From Thinopyrum elongatum (taxonomy: Eukaryota; Streptophyta; Magnoliopsida; Poales; Poaceae): a stretch of 64,000 bases of DNA. Location: positions 355,770,782-355,834,781 of the forward strand of contig CM022299.1 of the NCBI GenBank assembly GCA_011799875.1, given 5' to 3'. This document shows, piece by piece, positions 37,210-48,963 of the stretch (position 1 is the first letter of the stretch; each line of letters begins with the position of its first letter). The translations under genes and the position numbers were made by a program. Below the pieces are notes generated by a model that made no database searches, had not been told where the DNA came from, and saw only the letters and a program-made list of their open reading frames with translations.

Positions 37210-40200
37210 GCATCCCCAAGCTTAATTCCTGCTCGTCCTCGAGTAGGTAAATGATAAAAGATATTTTGATGTGGAATGCTACTAGCATAATCTTGATCAT
37301 ATAATCTAATCATGGCATGAATATTAAGATACGAGTTATTCAAAGCAATAGTCTATCATTTGACATAAAGACAAATACTTTCAAGCATACTAATAAAGCA
37401 ATCATGTCTTCTCAAAATAACATGGCCAAAGAAAGTTATCCCTACAAAATCATATAGTCTGGTATGCTCCATCTTCACCACACAAAGTATTTCATCATGC
37501 ACACACCCGATGACAAGCCAAGCAATTATTGATACTTTTAATGTTCTCAAGCCTTTTCAACTTTCACGCAATACACGAGCGTGAGCCATGGATATAGCCT
37601 ATAGGTGGAATAGAATATGATGGTGGAGGTTGTGTGGAGAAGCAAAAAAGCAAGAAAGTCTCACATCGACGCGGCTAATCAATGGGCTATGGAGATGCCC
37701 ATCAATTGATGTCAAGTGAGGAGTAGGAGTTGCCATGCAACGGATGCACTAAGAGCTATAAGTGTATGAAAGCTCAACATGAAAACTAAGTGGGTGTGCA
37801 TCCAACTTGCTTGCTCATGAAGACCTCGGGCATTCGAGGAAGCCCATCATCGGAATATACAAGCCAAGTTCTATAATGAAAATTCCCACTAGTATATGAA
37901 AGTGAATAACTCAAGAGACTCTCTATATGAAGAACATGGTGCTACTCTGAAGCACAAGTGTGGAAAAAGGATAGTAACATTGTCCCTTCTCTCTTCCCTC
38001 ATTTTTATTTATTTTTCTCTCTCTTTTTTTTTCTTTTTGGTGGGCTTTTTGGCCTCTTTTTTTTATTTGGGCTTCTTTGGCCTCTTTTATTTTAATAAAG
38101 TCCGGAGACTCATCCCAACTTGTGAGGGAATCATAGCTTCCATCATCCTTTCCTCATGGGACAATGCTCTAATAATGATGATCATCACACTTTATTTACT
38201 TACAACTCAATATTACAACTCGATACTAAAACAAAATATGACTCTATATGAATGCCTCTGGCGGTGTACCAGGACGTGAAATGATCTAGCGTAGCAAAGA
38301 TATCAAAAAACAGACAAGCCATGAAAATATCATGCTAGCTATCTTACGATACTGCAAAGCAATATGACAATGAATGCTCAAGTCATGTATATGATGATGA
38401 TGGAAGTTGCATGGCAATATATCTCGGAATGGCTATGGAAATGCCATGATAGGTAGGTATGGTGGTTGTTTTGAGGAAGATATAAGGAGGCTTATGTGTG
38501 ATGAGCGTATCATATCACGGGGTTTGGATGCACCGGTGAAGTTTGCACCGACTCTCGAGGTGAGAAAGGGCAATGCATGGTACCGAAGAGGCTAGCAATG
38601 GTGGAAGGGTGAGACTACGTATAATCCATGGACTCAACATTAGTCATATAGAACTCACAAACTTATTTCAAAAATCTATTAGCTATGAAACAAAGTACTA
38701 CACGCATGTCCTAGGGGATAGATTGGTAGGAAAAGACCATCGCTGTCCCCGACCGCCACTCATAAGGAAGACAATCAAAAAATAATCATGCTCCAACTTC
38801 ATCACATAACGGTTCACATACGTGCATGCTTCGGGAATCACAACCCTTAACACAAGTATTTCTACCAATCGACAATTACTCACTAGCATGACTCTAATAT
38901 CACCATATTTATATCGCAAAACTATTGCAAGAATCAAACATATCATATTCAATGATCTACAAGTTTTATGAGGATTTAATGACTAACCATGTGAATGACC
39001 AATTCCTGATAACTCTCTAAATAGATATAAGTGAAGCATGAGCGTTTAATTATTTTTACAAAAGATAGCCCGCACTCTAACAATATAAGTGAAGCAAAAG
39101 AGCATTCTACAAATGGCGGTTTTCTATGCATAGAGAAACAGGCAATCCAAACTTCAAATGATATAAGCGAAGCACATGAAGCATTCTATGAAGCCTACTC
39201 AAAAGATATAAGTGAAGTGCATGAAGCATTCTATAAATCAACCAAGGACTATCTCATACAGCATGATGCATTATTAAAAGAAAAATAAAAAGCACACGAC
39301 GCCCAAGATTTACGCATATCATGTGACGAATAAAAATATAGCTCCAAGTAAAATTACCGATGATCGTTAGAAGAAAGAGGGGATGCTTCCGGGGCATCCC
39401 CAAGCTTAGTTGCTTGGGAGTCCTTGAATATTACCTTGGTGTGCCTCGGGCATCCCCAAGCTTAGGCTCTTGCACTCCTTATTCCTTCATCATCATGATC
39501 TCACCCAAAACTTGAAAACTTCAATCCACACAAACTAACAAAACCCTCATGAGATCCGTAGTATAATAAAACAAATCACCACTTTAAGTACTATTGAAAA
39601 CCCATTCATATTTTATTTTTTCATTTTAAAACTACTATATTCTAACTTCCATGTCTTATACCAACGATACAATCGATGTTTCATCAAAACTAGCAAACAA
39701 TGCATCAAAACAAGAATCTGTCTAAAACAAACAGTCTGTAATAATCTGAAATTCACTACTTCTCTAACTCCAAAAATTCTGAAAAATTAGGAAAAAATAA
39801 AAAAAATTCATATAAGTACTGTGTAACATTTCAGATTTTTTTCACTTTCCAACTAAAAACTTAAATTCACACACTATGGCAAAATTTTCTGTTTTTGACT
39901 GCACCACACCAAACAAGCAATCTAATCATCCTAAAGGCAAATCTTGGCACATTATTTTATAATACAATGGATTTTACAAGGGGATAATTATTTTATTTAA
40001 AAGTTTCTGTAATCAAGGTTCACAAAGTTTCCATGGGCATGAACAAAGTTCAAGGCTAGCTCCCACTTTAACAATGCTCGTCTTTCTCACTTTCGCTTTT
40101 CTTTTTGAAAAGTTTTAGGTTCCCCTATATATTTTTGTTTTAAACTATATAAAAGCACACAACAGAAAACAAAATGACTCCTAAAACTCGGGTTGTCTCC

Positions 40201-40998
40201 CTGGCAGCACTTTCTTTAAAGCCATTAAGCTAGGATATAGTGCTTAAGTAATTGATCCACCCGGATCCCAAGGTATATCAAAGCCAATTTTAATTAACAA
40301 TGGTTTGTAATTTAGTAGTGAGCACAAAGTAACATTTATCAACTAACGACAAAGTCTAACTCTCTTCCTATGCATCGGCATGTCATAAAAGAAACATCAT
40401 GCACATCAGTAAAGGCCAATGCACAGTATAAGCAGTTTCTTGCAATTTTATCGTATTGGAAACATAGAGAGGCGGAGATGTAGTTCCTTTCTCATAATAA
40501 TTGCAAGTAGGAGCAGCAAGCACATGCATATTATAACCATCAAAATCATCATGTGTAGTAGTAAAACGCAACCGTCAATATAATCTTAATAAGCGCCAAA
40601 CTTCTCCGATATAGTGTAGTTGGGAGAATTCAAAAAATAATAGGACTATCATGAGTGGGTGCAATAGCAACAATTTTTCTCTTAACATAAGGAACTATAG
40701 CAAGTACATCTCCATAAGCATAATTCATATTGGCATCATGGCCAAAGCATAGGAAGCATCAAGTTCATCAAAAAGGGATATTTCAAACGAATCCAAGGGA
40801 TCATAGCAATCAACATAGCATTCATCCTTCGGTAAGCATGAAGGGAAATTAAACAATGTATGAGTTGAAGAGTTATCTCTATTAGAAGGTGGGCACGGGT
40901 AGCTAATCCGCTCTTCCTCCTTTTGTTCTTTGCTCTCCTCCTCATTTTTTTCATCTATGAGCTCACAGTGTCATCATTTCTTTTCCATTAGTTTTCTG
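37210..40998 (-). mobile_element. inverted copy of element 1's internal region, ORF 5' part missing
   Basis: It matches 12138-15982 inverted, starting at the polypurine tract complement (37210-37224) and ending at gttttctgc, near 40998, where it joins plus-strand LTR sequence. Noncoding landmarks, including both internal polypurine copies (about 39396-39465), are present in mirrored order. Confidence 0.87.
40343..40998 (-). pseudogene. truncated, frameshifted copy of the element 1 ORF
   Basis: The C-terminal half of the frame at 11606-12799 is repeated inverted and is broken by several one-base changes (for example near 40600, 40740 and 40950). It stops at the junction with the LTR at 40998. 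It has no start of its own. Confidence 0.75.
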
Positions 40999-42115
40999 CC
41001 AAGGAATTTAAGAAAAGGTGAAAGGCCAGAATCTGGGAGCGTAGAAACAGAAGGAAACAGAGAGAGAGAGAGAGAGAGAGAGATCCAATCTCGAAGGGGC
41101 TCCCGCCCCTCCGCCGCCATGGAGGCCAAGGACTAGAGGGGAAACCCTCCTCCCATCTAGGGGGAGGTCAAGGAAGAAGAAGAAGAAGAAGAAGGGGGGC
41201 TCTCTCCCCCTCTCTCCTGGTGGCGCCCGAACGCCGCCGGGGCCATCATCATGACGGCGATCTACACCAACAACTTTGCCGCCGCCATCACCAACTCTCT
41301 CCCCCTCTATGCAGCAGTGTAACACCTCTTCTCCCTGCTGTAATCTCTACTTAAACATGGTGCTCAACGCTATATATTATTTCCCAATGATGTATGGCTA
41401 TCTTATGATGTTTGAGTAGATCCGTTTTGTCCTATTGGTTGATTGACGATCATGATTGGTTTGAGTTGCATGTTTTATTATTGGTGCTGTCCTATGGTGC
41501 TCTCCGTGTCGCGCAAGCGTGAGGGATCCCCGCTGTAGGGTTTGCAATATGTTCATGATTCGCTTATGGTGGGTGGCGTGAGTGACAGAAGCATAGACCC
41601 GAGTAAGTAGGTTGTTTGCGTATGGGAATAAAGAGGACTTGATACCTTATAATGCTATGGTTGGGTTTTACCTTAATGATCTTTAGTAGTTGCGGATGCT
41701 TGCTAGAGTTCCAATCATAAGTGCATATGATCCAAGTAGAGAAAGTATGTTAGCTTATGCCTCTCCCTCATATAAAATTGCAATAATGATTACCGGTCTA
41801 GTTATCGACTGCCTAGGGACAAATAACTTTCTTGTGACAAAAAGCTCTCTACTAAAACTAACTTAGTTATTTCTTTATCTAAACAGCCCCTAGATTTTAT
41901 TTCTTTATCTTGCAAACCTATCCTATCACGCCTACAAAGTACTTCTAGTTTCATACTTGTTCTAGGTAAAGAGAACGTTAAGTGCGCGTAGAGTTGTATC
42001 GGTGGTCGATAGAACTTGAAGGGAATACAAATCCTTCCTTTAGCTCCTCGTTGGGTTCGACACTCTTATTTATCGAGAAAGGCTACAACTCATCCCCTAT
42101 ACTTGTGGGTTATCA
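40999..42115 (+). mobile_element. 3' LTR of element 1, remaining part
   Basis: The LTR sequence resumes at ggaatttaagaaaagg. It overlaps the end of 15983-16572 by about 185 bases and runs to cttgtgggttatca at 42115, followed by the TSD cctcc (42116-42120). Joined at the AAG microsatellite (41172-41196), the two parts give an LTR of about 1523 bases, close to the 1514 of the 5' LTR. Confidence 0.88.
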
Positions 42116-43405
42116 CCTCCTCTGAATAATTCAAGCGGCTTGACTTGGCACATGTTCACGCATGTAGTTGAATCAAAACCAACATAGCCTCCACGATATT
42201 TATGTTCATGGTGATTCATATCCTACTCTTGCCTGTACCCAATGTTTATTAATATCCATGCATGTTTATGACAATTGTTGCTCTCTAATTGGTCGCTCGT
42301 CAATCTATTTGCTAGCCTTCGCTAGTACTAAGCGGGATTACTGCTTGTGCATCCACTTCCTTCAAACCCAAAGTTATTCCATACGAGTCCACAATACCTA
42401 CCTATATGCGGTATTTACCTGCCGTTACAAGTAAATTTGCATGTGCCAAACTCTAAATCTTCAAATAATAATCTGTTTTGTATGCCTGAATCGCTCATGT
42501 AGCGACAGGGGGCTGTGAGTATCTTCCATACTAGGTGGGTTATTCTCACGATGAGTGTTGATTCACTTGTCATTCACGAGAAAGTGGTTGGTAATAGGGA
42601 TGCCCAGTCCTATGATCAACATCAAAATCAAAATATAATAATGAACAAAACTCCCCTTGATTGTTGTTGGTATGGAGGGTACCCGAGGATTCGGCTAGCC
42701 ATGGCTTGTGTTTGTTGGTGGAGGGGGAGTAAAACTTTACCATTCTGTTTGGGATCCATCTATAATGTGTCTAGCATGGAAGATAGTGAGATCTCTCGGT
42801 TGTTACGTTGACAATGAAAGCATGCCTCTCAAAATTATATTCTCCTTTGTTTTAAAAAAGCTTCGAGCTCTGGCACCTCTGCAAATCCCTGCTTCCTTCT
42901 GCGAAGGGTCTATCCATTTAATTTTATTGTTGAGTCATAATCTTCTTATTAAAGCATCAGCTGGAGAGCACTACTGTCATTTATATGCTTTGTGTATTAG
43001 TAGATATTGAGTATGAGTGTGACTGGATCTCTTTTGCCATGAATTACAATGTCTAGTAAGTGCTTGAACTTCAGAGGTGCTCTACATTTATGTTTTGCGG
43101 TCTCAGAAAGGGCTAGTGAGATACCATTATGTCATATTATATCATGACTATGTTGCAAAAAGTGTTGTCATCCGAGATATCTTATTATTGCTCGCTAGTT
43201 GATTTTGCTATTGATATGAGTAAATGTGGGACCTAAGTGTTATTGTGAATATGGTTAGTTCATAATCTTTGCTGAAAACCTGAACATTGGTTAGACATAT
43301 TTGCAGCAACAAGATCAAACAGAGTTTGTAAAAGTTTTTATTTGTCACTTTTAGTTTGTCAACTAAATTTCTTGAGGACAAGCAATGAGTTAAGCTTGGG
43401 GGAAT
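42116..43405 (+). mobile_element. element 2, 3' internal region
   Basis: After the element 1 target site, the host sequence continues with tctgaataattcaagcgg to the polypurine tract (43391-43405). No coding frame is supported; short frames do not match any known protein type. A block at 42860-42920 (cttcgagctctggcacctc...ctgcttccttctgcgaaggg) is also found in elements 4 and 6, so this untranslated segment is conserved across families. Confidence 0.85.
43391..43405 (+). other. polypurine tract of element 2
   Basis: The sequence taagcttgggggaat abuts the LTR start tgatatgtctcc and differs from the element 1 tract only at its end. Confidence 0.85.
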
Positions 43406-44811
43406 TGATATGTCTCCAACGTATCTACTTTTCCAAACTCTTTCGCTCTTGTTTTGGACTATAATTTGCACGATTTGAAAGAAACTAACCCGGACTGACG
43501 CTGTTTTTAGCAGAATTGCCATGGTGTTGTTTTTGTACAGAAATCAAAGTTCTCGGATTGACTTGAAAATTTACGGAGAATTTTTCTGGAATATATAAAA
43601 AATATTGGCGGAAGAATATTCCAGAGGGAGGCCACCCAGGAGCCACAAGCTGATGGGGCCCGCCTACCCCCAGGGCGCGCCTCCCAGGCTTGTGGGCCCC
43701 CTGGACCACCGGCAACCCTAACTCCAACTCCATATATACCTATTCGCCAAGAAAAAAAAATCAGAGAGAAGGATTCATCATGTTTTACAATATGGAGCCG
43801 CCGCCACCTCCTGTTCTTCATCGGGAGGGCTGATCTGGAGTCCGTTCGGGGCTCCGGAGGGTCGAGTCCGTCGCCATCGTCATCATCAACCTTCCTCCAT
43901 CACCAATTTCATGATGCTCGCCACCGGGAGTGAGTAATTCCTTCGTAGGCTTGCTAGACAGTGATGGGTTGGATGAGATTTATCATGTAATCGAGTTAGT
44001 TTTGTTAGGGCTTGATCCCTAGTATCCACTATGTTCTGAGATTGATGTTGCTATGACTATGCCATGCTTAATGCTTGTCACTAGGGCCCGAGTGCCATGA
44101 TTTCAGATCTGAACCTATTATGTTTTCATGAATATATTTGTGTTCTTGATCCTATCTTGCAAGTTATACACACCTATTATATGTTATGATCCGCATACCC
44201 CAAGGTGACAATAATTGGGATTCTTTCCGGTGATTACCATAGTTTGAGGAGTTCATGTATTCACTAAGTGCTAATGAGTTGTTAATGTTCTCTATTAAAA
44301 GGAGGCTTTAATATCCCTTAGTTTCCTTATGGACTCCGCTGCCACAGGAGGGTAGGACAAAAGATGTCATGCAAGTTCTTTTCTATCAGCACGTATGACT
44401 TTATACGGAATACATGCCTACATTACATTGAGGATTTGGAGCTAGTTCTGTGTCGCCCTAGGTAATAACTGCTACATGATGAATATTATCCAACACAATT
44501 ATCCATCGCTGATCCAATGCCTACGAGCTTTTCACATATTGATCTTTGCTAAGTTAGTTTCGCTGTTACTGCTGTTACAATCACTACAAAACTGCTACTG
44601 TTACTATTGCCACTATTATCGTTACTATCATACTACTTTGCTACTGGTCACCTTGTTGCGGATATTAAGTCTTTCAGGTGTGGTTGAATTGACAACTCAA
44701 CTGCTAATACTTGCGAATATTATTTGGCTCCCCTTGTGTCGAATCAATAAATTTGGGTTGAATACTCTACCCTCGAAAACTATTGCGATCCCCTATACTT
44801 GTGGGTTATCA
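43406..44811 (+). mobile_element. 3' LTR of element 2
   Basis: The 1406-bp LTR begins tgatatgtctccaacg and ends cttgtgggttatca. A GC-rich block (43625-43710) precedes a TATA box, and R/U5 follows with a run of A near 43750. The next bases, ctcag, are the candidate target site in element 3. The 5' LTR partner is outside the window. Confidence 0.9.
43732..43738 (+). promoter_or_regulatory. TATA box of element 2's LTR
   Basis: The motif catatatacc lies about 25 bases after the GC-rich hairpin block, a position also used in the other LTRs of the window. Confidence 0.65.
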
Positions 44812-45060
44812 CTCAGCCATATCGAGAGAAGCCGCAGCCGAGGAGGTATCCCATCGACACACTTGTACATAACAAGTTTTGATTACCATGCATTTGACTT
44901 CGATGCCTTGATTTGCTTCCATAGCCCGCCACGCCGCCACCCAGGCGAGGGATCAGACAACGCCGTCCCTCCACCCGAGCTAGCCGAGAGCTCCTCGGAT
45001 GGGCATGTATGTACCTCCCCTGCCCACGACAAGCTCAGGGAGGTTTCTTCACATTGAGAC

Positions 45061-46950
45061 CATCTTGTGTTGAACACAGTGAGGGGTGCCGATGTACTTA
45101 TGGACGAGGTTGAAACCTCGGTCATCGAGGACGAAGGGGAAAGATCTCCCCTGGTCCTTGAGGAACCGGTGCTTAACTGCTCGGAATCCCAGGTCCCAAC
45201 TGCTCAAATCGCCACCGAGCCACCTGGAAGTGACCACCCTCTCTCCGACAAGGAACAGGGCCGAGGATGCCCAACCGCCCATCATGGGGCAGCGTAAGGA
45301 AATAGAGGCAGCTCTCCGGAGGTCCTCAAGTCTGCCCGAACACCTTGCCATTCTTGGCATGGCGTTCAAGCAATTCCAGTCTACACAGCCCGGAATGGTG
45401 GAGGCCCTCATAAGCATTTCAAAAGGTTTTAAGGTATGTCAATTTTGAACAACTTTGTTTCTTTAATTAATGCCAAGTGTACTCAGTAGCCCTTTAAGGA
45501 CATACTTTGATAGGAAAAAAGTTGTCCAGAGATCTTGAAAAAAATCTTCCAGCCTTTGTTGTTAATTTATAATTTATGCTGTTAAGAGCTTGTATGTAGT
45601 AGCCCCAGAGCCATAAGTTAGTTTCAAAAACTGACTTGGGGGTCGATACATTGTCTATTAAGTAGTAGTAAAAGTGAATATGTAGTAGCCCCCAAGACTC
45701 TTGTCGGACAGAAACGTCCGACGAGAGGATCAATTTTTGTTATCAGAGTCTAAGAAAAAAAATTGCAGGTCTCTGCCTCAAATTCGGCTTCCAACTCGAA
45801 AGAGTTGGAGGAACTTAATCACAAGCTTGCACGGTCCAAGGAGGACATTAATCTGCTTAAAAACTAGATGGACCAGACGCAAGGTAAGATATTAAAATAT
45901 GGCACTGTTAGCTTTATTCATTGCCAAAAAAACAACTTAATTACTAATTTTATGTGTGATTTGACTAGCTGCCGCGGCCGAGATGGAGGCCCTCCGTACC
46001 GAGCTGACCCAATAGCGAGAAGCTCGAAAGAAGGACCAAGCTCGGATTACAGAGGTAGAATAGGACCTCAAGGCCCTGTACATGGAGCGCGACATTCACA
46101 AGGCCGACAAAGAGAATGACACAACCGAGATCAAAAAGCTTGAGCTGGCGCACCAAGAGGTCCAGGTGGAAGCAAGGGCGAATCATGAAGAACACCGGCA
46201 AGTTTCCCAGATAGTAGCCGGTAAGCCATTCTTAATGCAGTGTGTCTTTGATGGTGGCCGCTTCTCGGAGTTGACGCAAGTCTGGCATGTCTCAGGTGCC
46301 TTTACAAATCTGCCGAGGAGTGTTGCGGACGTGTGTAGGCATTTCAGCGATCGCAAACATGTAGGTGAGCAAAAGGCATTTTGGGCACAATTTCAAGCGT
46401 CGTCGCATCCGTGTATCCTCGGGGACCAGATGAAGCAGCTGATGGAGCTATACTGCACCGCCAGGCCAGCCATGGAGGACCTCTACCTCGCTATGTGGCC
46501 CGCGGTGTCTCTCCCGCGTAGATATTTTGGTTTAACCCAAAGGCTGCAAAGTGCCAGCCCCTACTTCCATCTTTGGAAGTGTTCATCTTGCTGGAGGGAG
46601 CTCTGCAGGCGTATGCATCTGTAAATACGCACTACCCTGGGGTCAAGCCATAGGTCATGATGTCGGGCGGTCCGGACGGGAAGAACTGTGTGCCCGAACA
46701 ATACTTCACGGATGTGATTCTGGGTGCCCGTATATCCAAGGCTAGGTGTAATAAAGACACCATTCTTGATGGCCTTGAGTAGACCTCCCTCGATGTGCCG
46801 AGGTGCAAAAAATTGTATTTTGTTTAAAGTGAATTTCTTTATGATTGGTTTTTATATTGACTCCTGTTGTGACTGTTTATCATCTGAAAGTGGCCCATCG
46901 ACGGCTTCCACCTCTTTGTAGATACTATGTAGGGTGCTTCTGTAATAACA
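45061..46950 (+). pseudogene. antisense accessory ORF of element 3, coiled-coil, probably spliced
   Basis: Coding-like sequence runs opposite to gag and protease. One exon-like segment ends ggttttaag at about 45433. The next begins after ttgcag at 45768 and encodes a Lys/Glu coiled coil (KELEELNHKLARSKEDINLL). A third follows ttgactag at about 45970 (EALRTEL...KKDQARITEVE). A last intron-like gap lies after tagtagccg near 46220. The long final part (46230-46620) includes DVCRHFSDRKHVGEQ and RRYFGLTQRL, as in the putative gypsy-type transposase/aORF proteins of grasses. Stops at about 45866 and 46012 are TAG after Asn and Gln contexts and fit CAG decay. It is not functional in this copy. Confidence 0.65.
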
Positions 46951-48080
46951 AGCAACCCTTGGCCAGCGTCTTAGTGCCCGAAGGCGGTTGTGTTAACGGA
47001 AACTAGCAATTTGATATATGAGGCTTTGTAACTTTCACTTAGTCATAGGAGCTCGAAGTTCGGAAGCGATTTACTTGCCCCATGTGTAGTGTTCGGCTTC
47101 AGCCAAGGTCTAACCATTAACACTCTGGCCAATTTTACAAATAGGCCCATCATTTAACACAGTGAACCTCCATCGATTCATAGTTTGATACAATCATCAG
47201 ATCGCCGCCCAGTTTATGCTTATTATGATAGTCAGCTCTCGGCTTTCTCCACTAAGGCACCTAACCGGTTAAACCGAAAGCATAATCACAGTGGTGCTCC
47301 CGTTACCCTTAAATGAATGATCGGGAATGTAAGGGTAAGCATAGGAGCTGGGCAACCAACCTATTGACCAAAGACATAATTCGAAACTGATTCATATATA
47401 TATTAATATCCGAGAACAAAAGGCCGATGACTTTGATAAGAGTGTTGTGGCAAGGAAGTAGGCATGGTTTTAGTCCAGCCCTGGTCTAGAGCTGGTGTCT
47501 TTCTAAAGACATGTTAGGATAGTATCGTGAAAAGTTGTATTCGGCACACAACTTAAGAGAGAATAGAACAGGTATCACACATAAATTGGGAACCGACCAC
47601 ATAGGTCTTCTCTTATTAATAGGTTTAAGCCGGAAACATTGCTAAAAATACATAGATAAAAAAGAGGGAAGGTTTACACATAGCATCTATCATTGGGTCT
47701 AACTTCCTGGCCTGGCTCTGCCTCATGTCTGCGCCTTCCTACTGTGTACCAGCGGGTCCTTGTCGAATCCAAGGTTCATCAATGCCACGTGCTATGTTAC
47801 CGTTGCTATGCTTAAAAGGCATTCGAGTGGCGGATCCTTTGAAGAGGCTCTGCTAAGTAGCGACAATTTTTTAAGCTTAACATTGTTCATACGAGCGCCT
47901 GGTGGGCCTTTGACAACACCCTTAAGATAACCAGGACTAACTCCAGCCACTATTTGCTTTAGCCAACAGTGTATCTTTGTAAGAGTGCTCCACTGTTCTC
48001 CCATGGTATTTTAAGGGTAAAGTCATGTACCCGAGGAACATAGTCCTCAGATAAGTAGGGAGGACAATGGAGTGTGTAAC
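46951..48080. other. noncoding part of element 3
   Basis: Between the antisense ORF and the protease I see no supported coding sequence and no RT motif on either strand. The sequence is of even composition, with short open frames only. Confidence 0.6.
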
Positions 48081-48081
48081 C

Positions 48082-48958
48082 CTATTTGTTGTTGTCGCTT
48101 GATTGCGTGAGAGCAAAGGTAACTCCTTGGGAGTGTCTGGCAGAGCTCCGTGTGACCGTGTCCTTGGTGCTTTGAAGGGCCTTGACGTCTGTTCGGTGGC
48201 TTGAGCCTCTGCTCCGAGAGCCGTGGTCTACTCCTCTGTAGGGAGGGAATGTTCTGTGTCCGTTTACTGTTATAATGACGTTGGGCCCTGGCATTTTTAG
48301 CTTTAGATAAGCGTAATGTGGGACGATGTTGAAACAAGTGAAGGCAGTGCGCCCGAGCAGTTCGTGATAACCACTACGGAAAGGAACAATATAGAAGAGT
48401 AAATCCTTGCCCCGAAAGTTCTCGGGTGAGCCGAAAGCCACCTCCAGGGTTATGGTCCCCGAGCACTGCACCTCGACGCCTGGTATGATACCCTTAAAAG
48501 TGGTATTGCCGAGTTTAATCCTTGAAGGATCGATGCCCATCTTCCTGACTGTGTCAGCGTAGATCAGGTTGAGGCTGCTGCCTCCGTCTATAAGTACCCG
48601 TGTGAGGTGAAAATCATCCACTATGGGGTTGAGAACCAGAGCCGCTATCCTTCCATGATGGATACTAGTCGGATGATCTCATTTGTCGAAGGTGATCGGG
48701 CAAGCCAACCATAGATTGTATTTCGGTTCTACGGGCTCTAGGGTATATACGTTGCATAGCGCTCGCTTCCTTTCCTTTTTAGGGATGTGGGTAACATAGA
48801 TCATGTTCACACCCTTTACCTCGGGAGGGAATTGTTTTTGGCCTCCATTGCTCGACCTAGGGGAATCATCCTCATCCTCGTTGCAAGGTTAGCATTTGCC
48901 TAAGTTCTCGGGTGCAATCTTGCCGGTCTGCTTTATGACCCACAGTTCTGGTTAGTGT
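48082..48958 (-). pseudogene. protease part of element 3's gag-pol
   Basis: A 179-codon frame (48621 to 48082) carries DFHLTRVLIDGGSSLNLIY, the gypsy retropepsin active site of D-G-G type. It is followed by VRKMGIDPS and LLGRTAF, which fits the flap and second half of the fold. Upstream (48958 to 48622), recognisable but frameshifted sequence links it to gag across the inserted solo LTR. The frame ends soon after the protease, and no RT follows. It would process the particle proteins. Confidence 0.8.
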
Positions 48959-48963
48959 GATTG

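Larger units (their letters stand above)
16573..40998 (-). other. 24.4-kb inverted, colinear copy of the flanking sequence (probable misassembly)
   Basis: The block consists of three inverted pieces: 16573-18652 matches about 41289-43418, 18653-36786 matches about 41000-59049, and 36812-40998 matches about 12138-16383. Together the last two retrace 12138 to 59049 of the joined locus in reverse, across many independent insertions and their TSDs. The copy shares variants specific to element 1's 3' LTR (for example ctctgtcg at its start), so it derives from this locus and not from another family member. Frequent one-base gains and losses and an N gap between abutting sequences point to unpolished redundant contigs. 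A natural inverted duplication would also give colinearity but would not explain the indel excess or the split LTR. Confidence 0.85.

Noticed and set aside
16573..40998. Giant foldback transposon or hairpin-RNA locus
   Set aside because: The arms are composites of many independently inserted retrotransposons. They contain no transposase, and they end in a microsatellite and mid-LTR instead of at defined termini.
44476..45057. A 193-codon plus-strand frame spanning an LTR end and element 3
   Set aside because: It crosses the LTR boundary at 44811; the first part is tyrosine/leucine-rich LTR translation, and only the last residues belong to the antisense ORF region.
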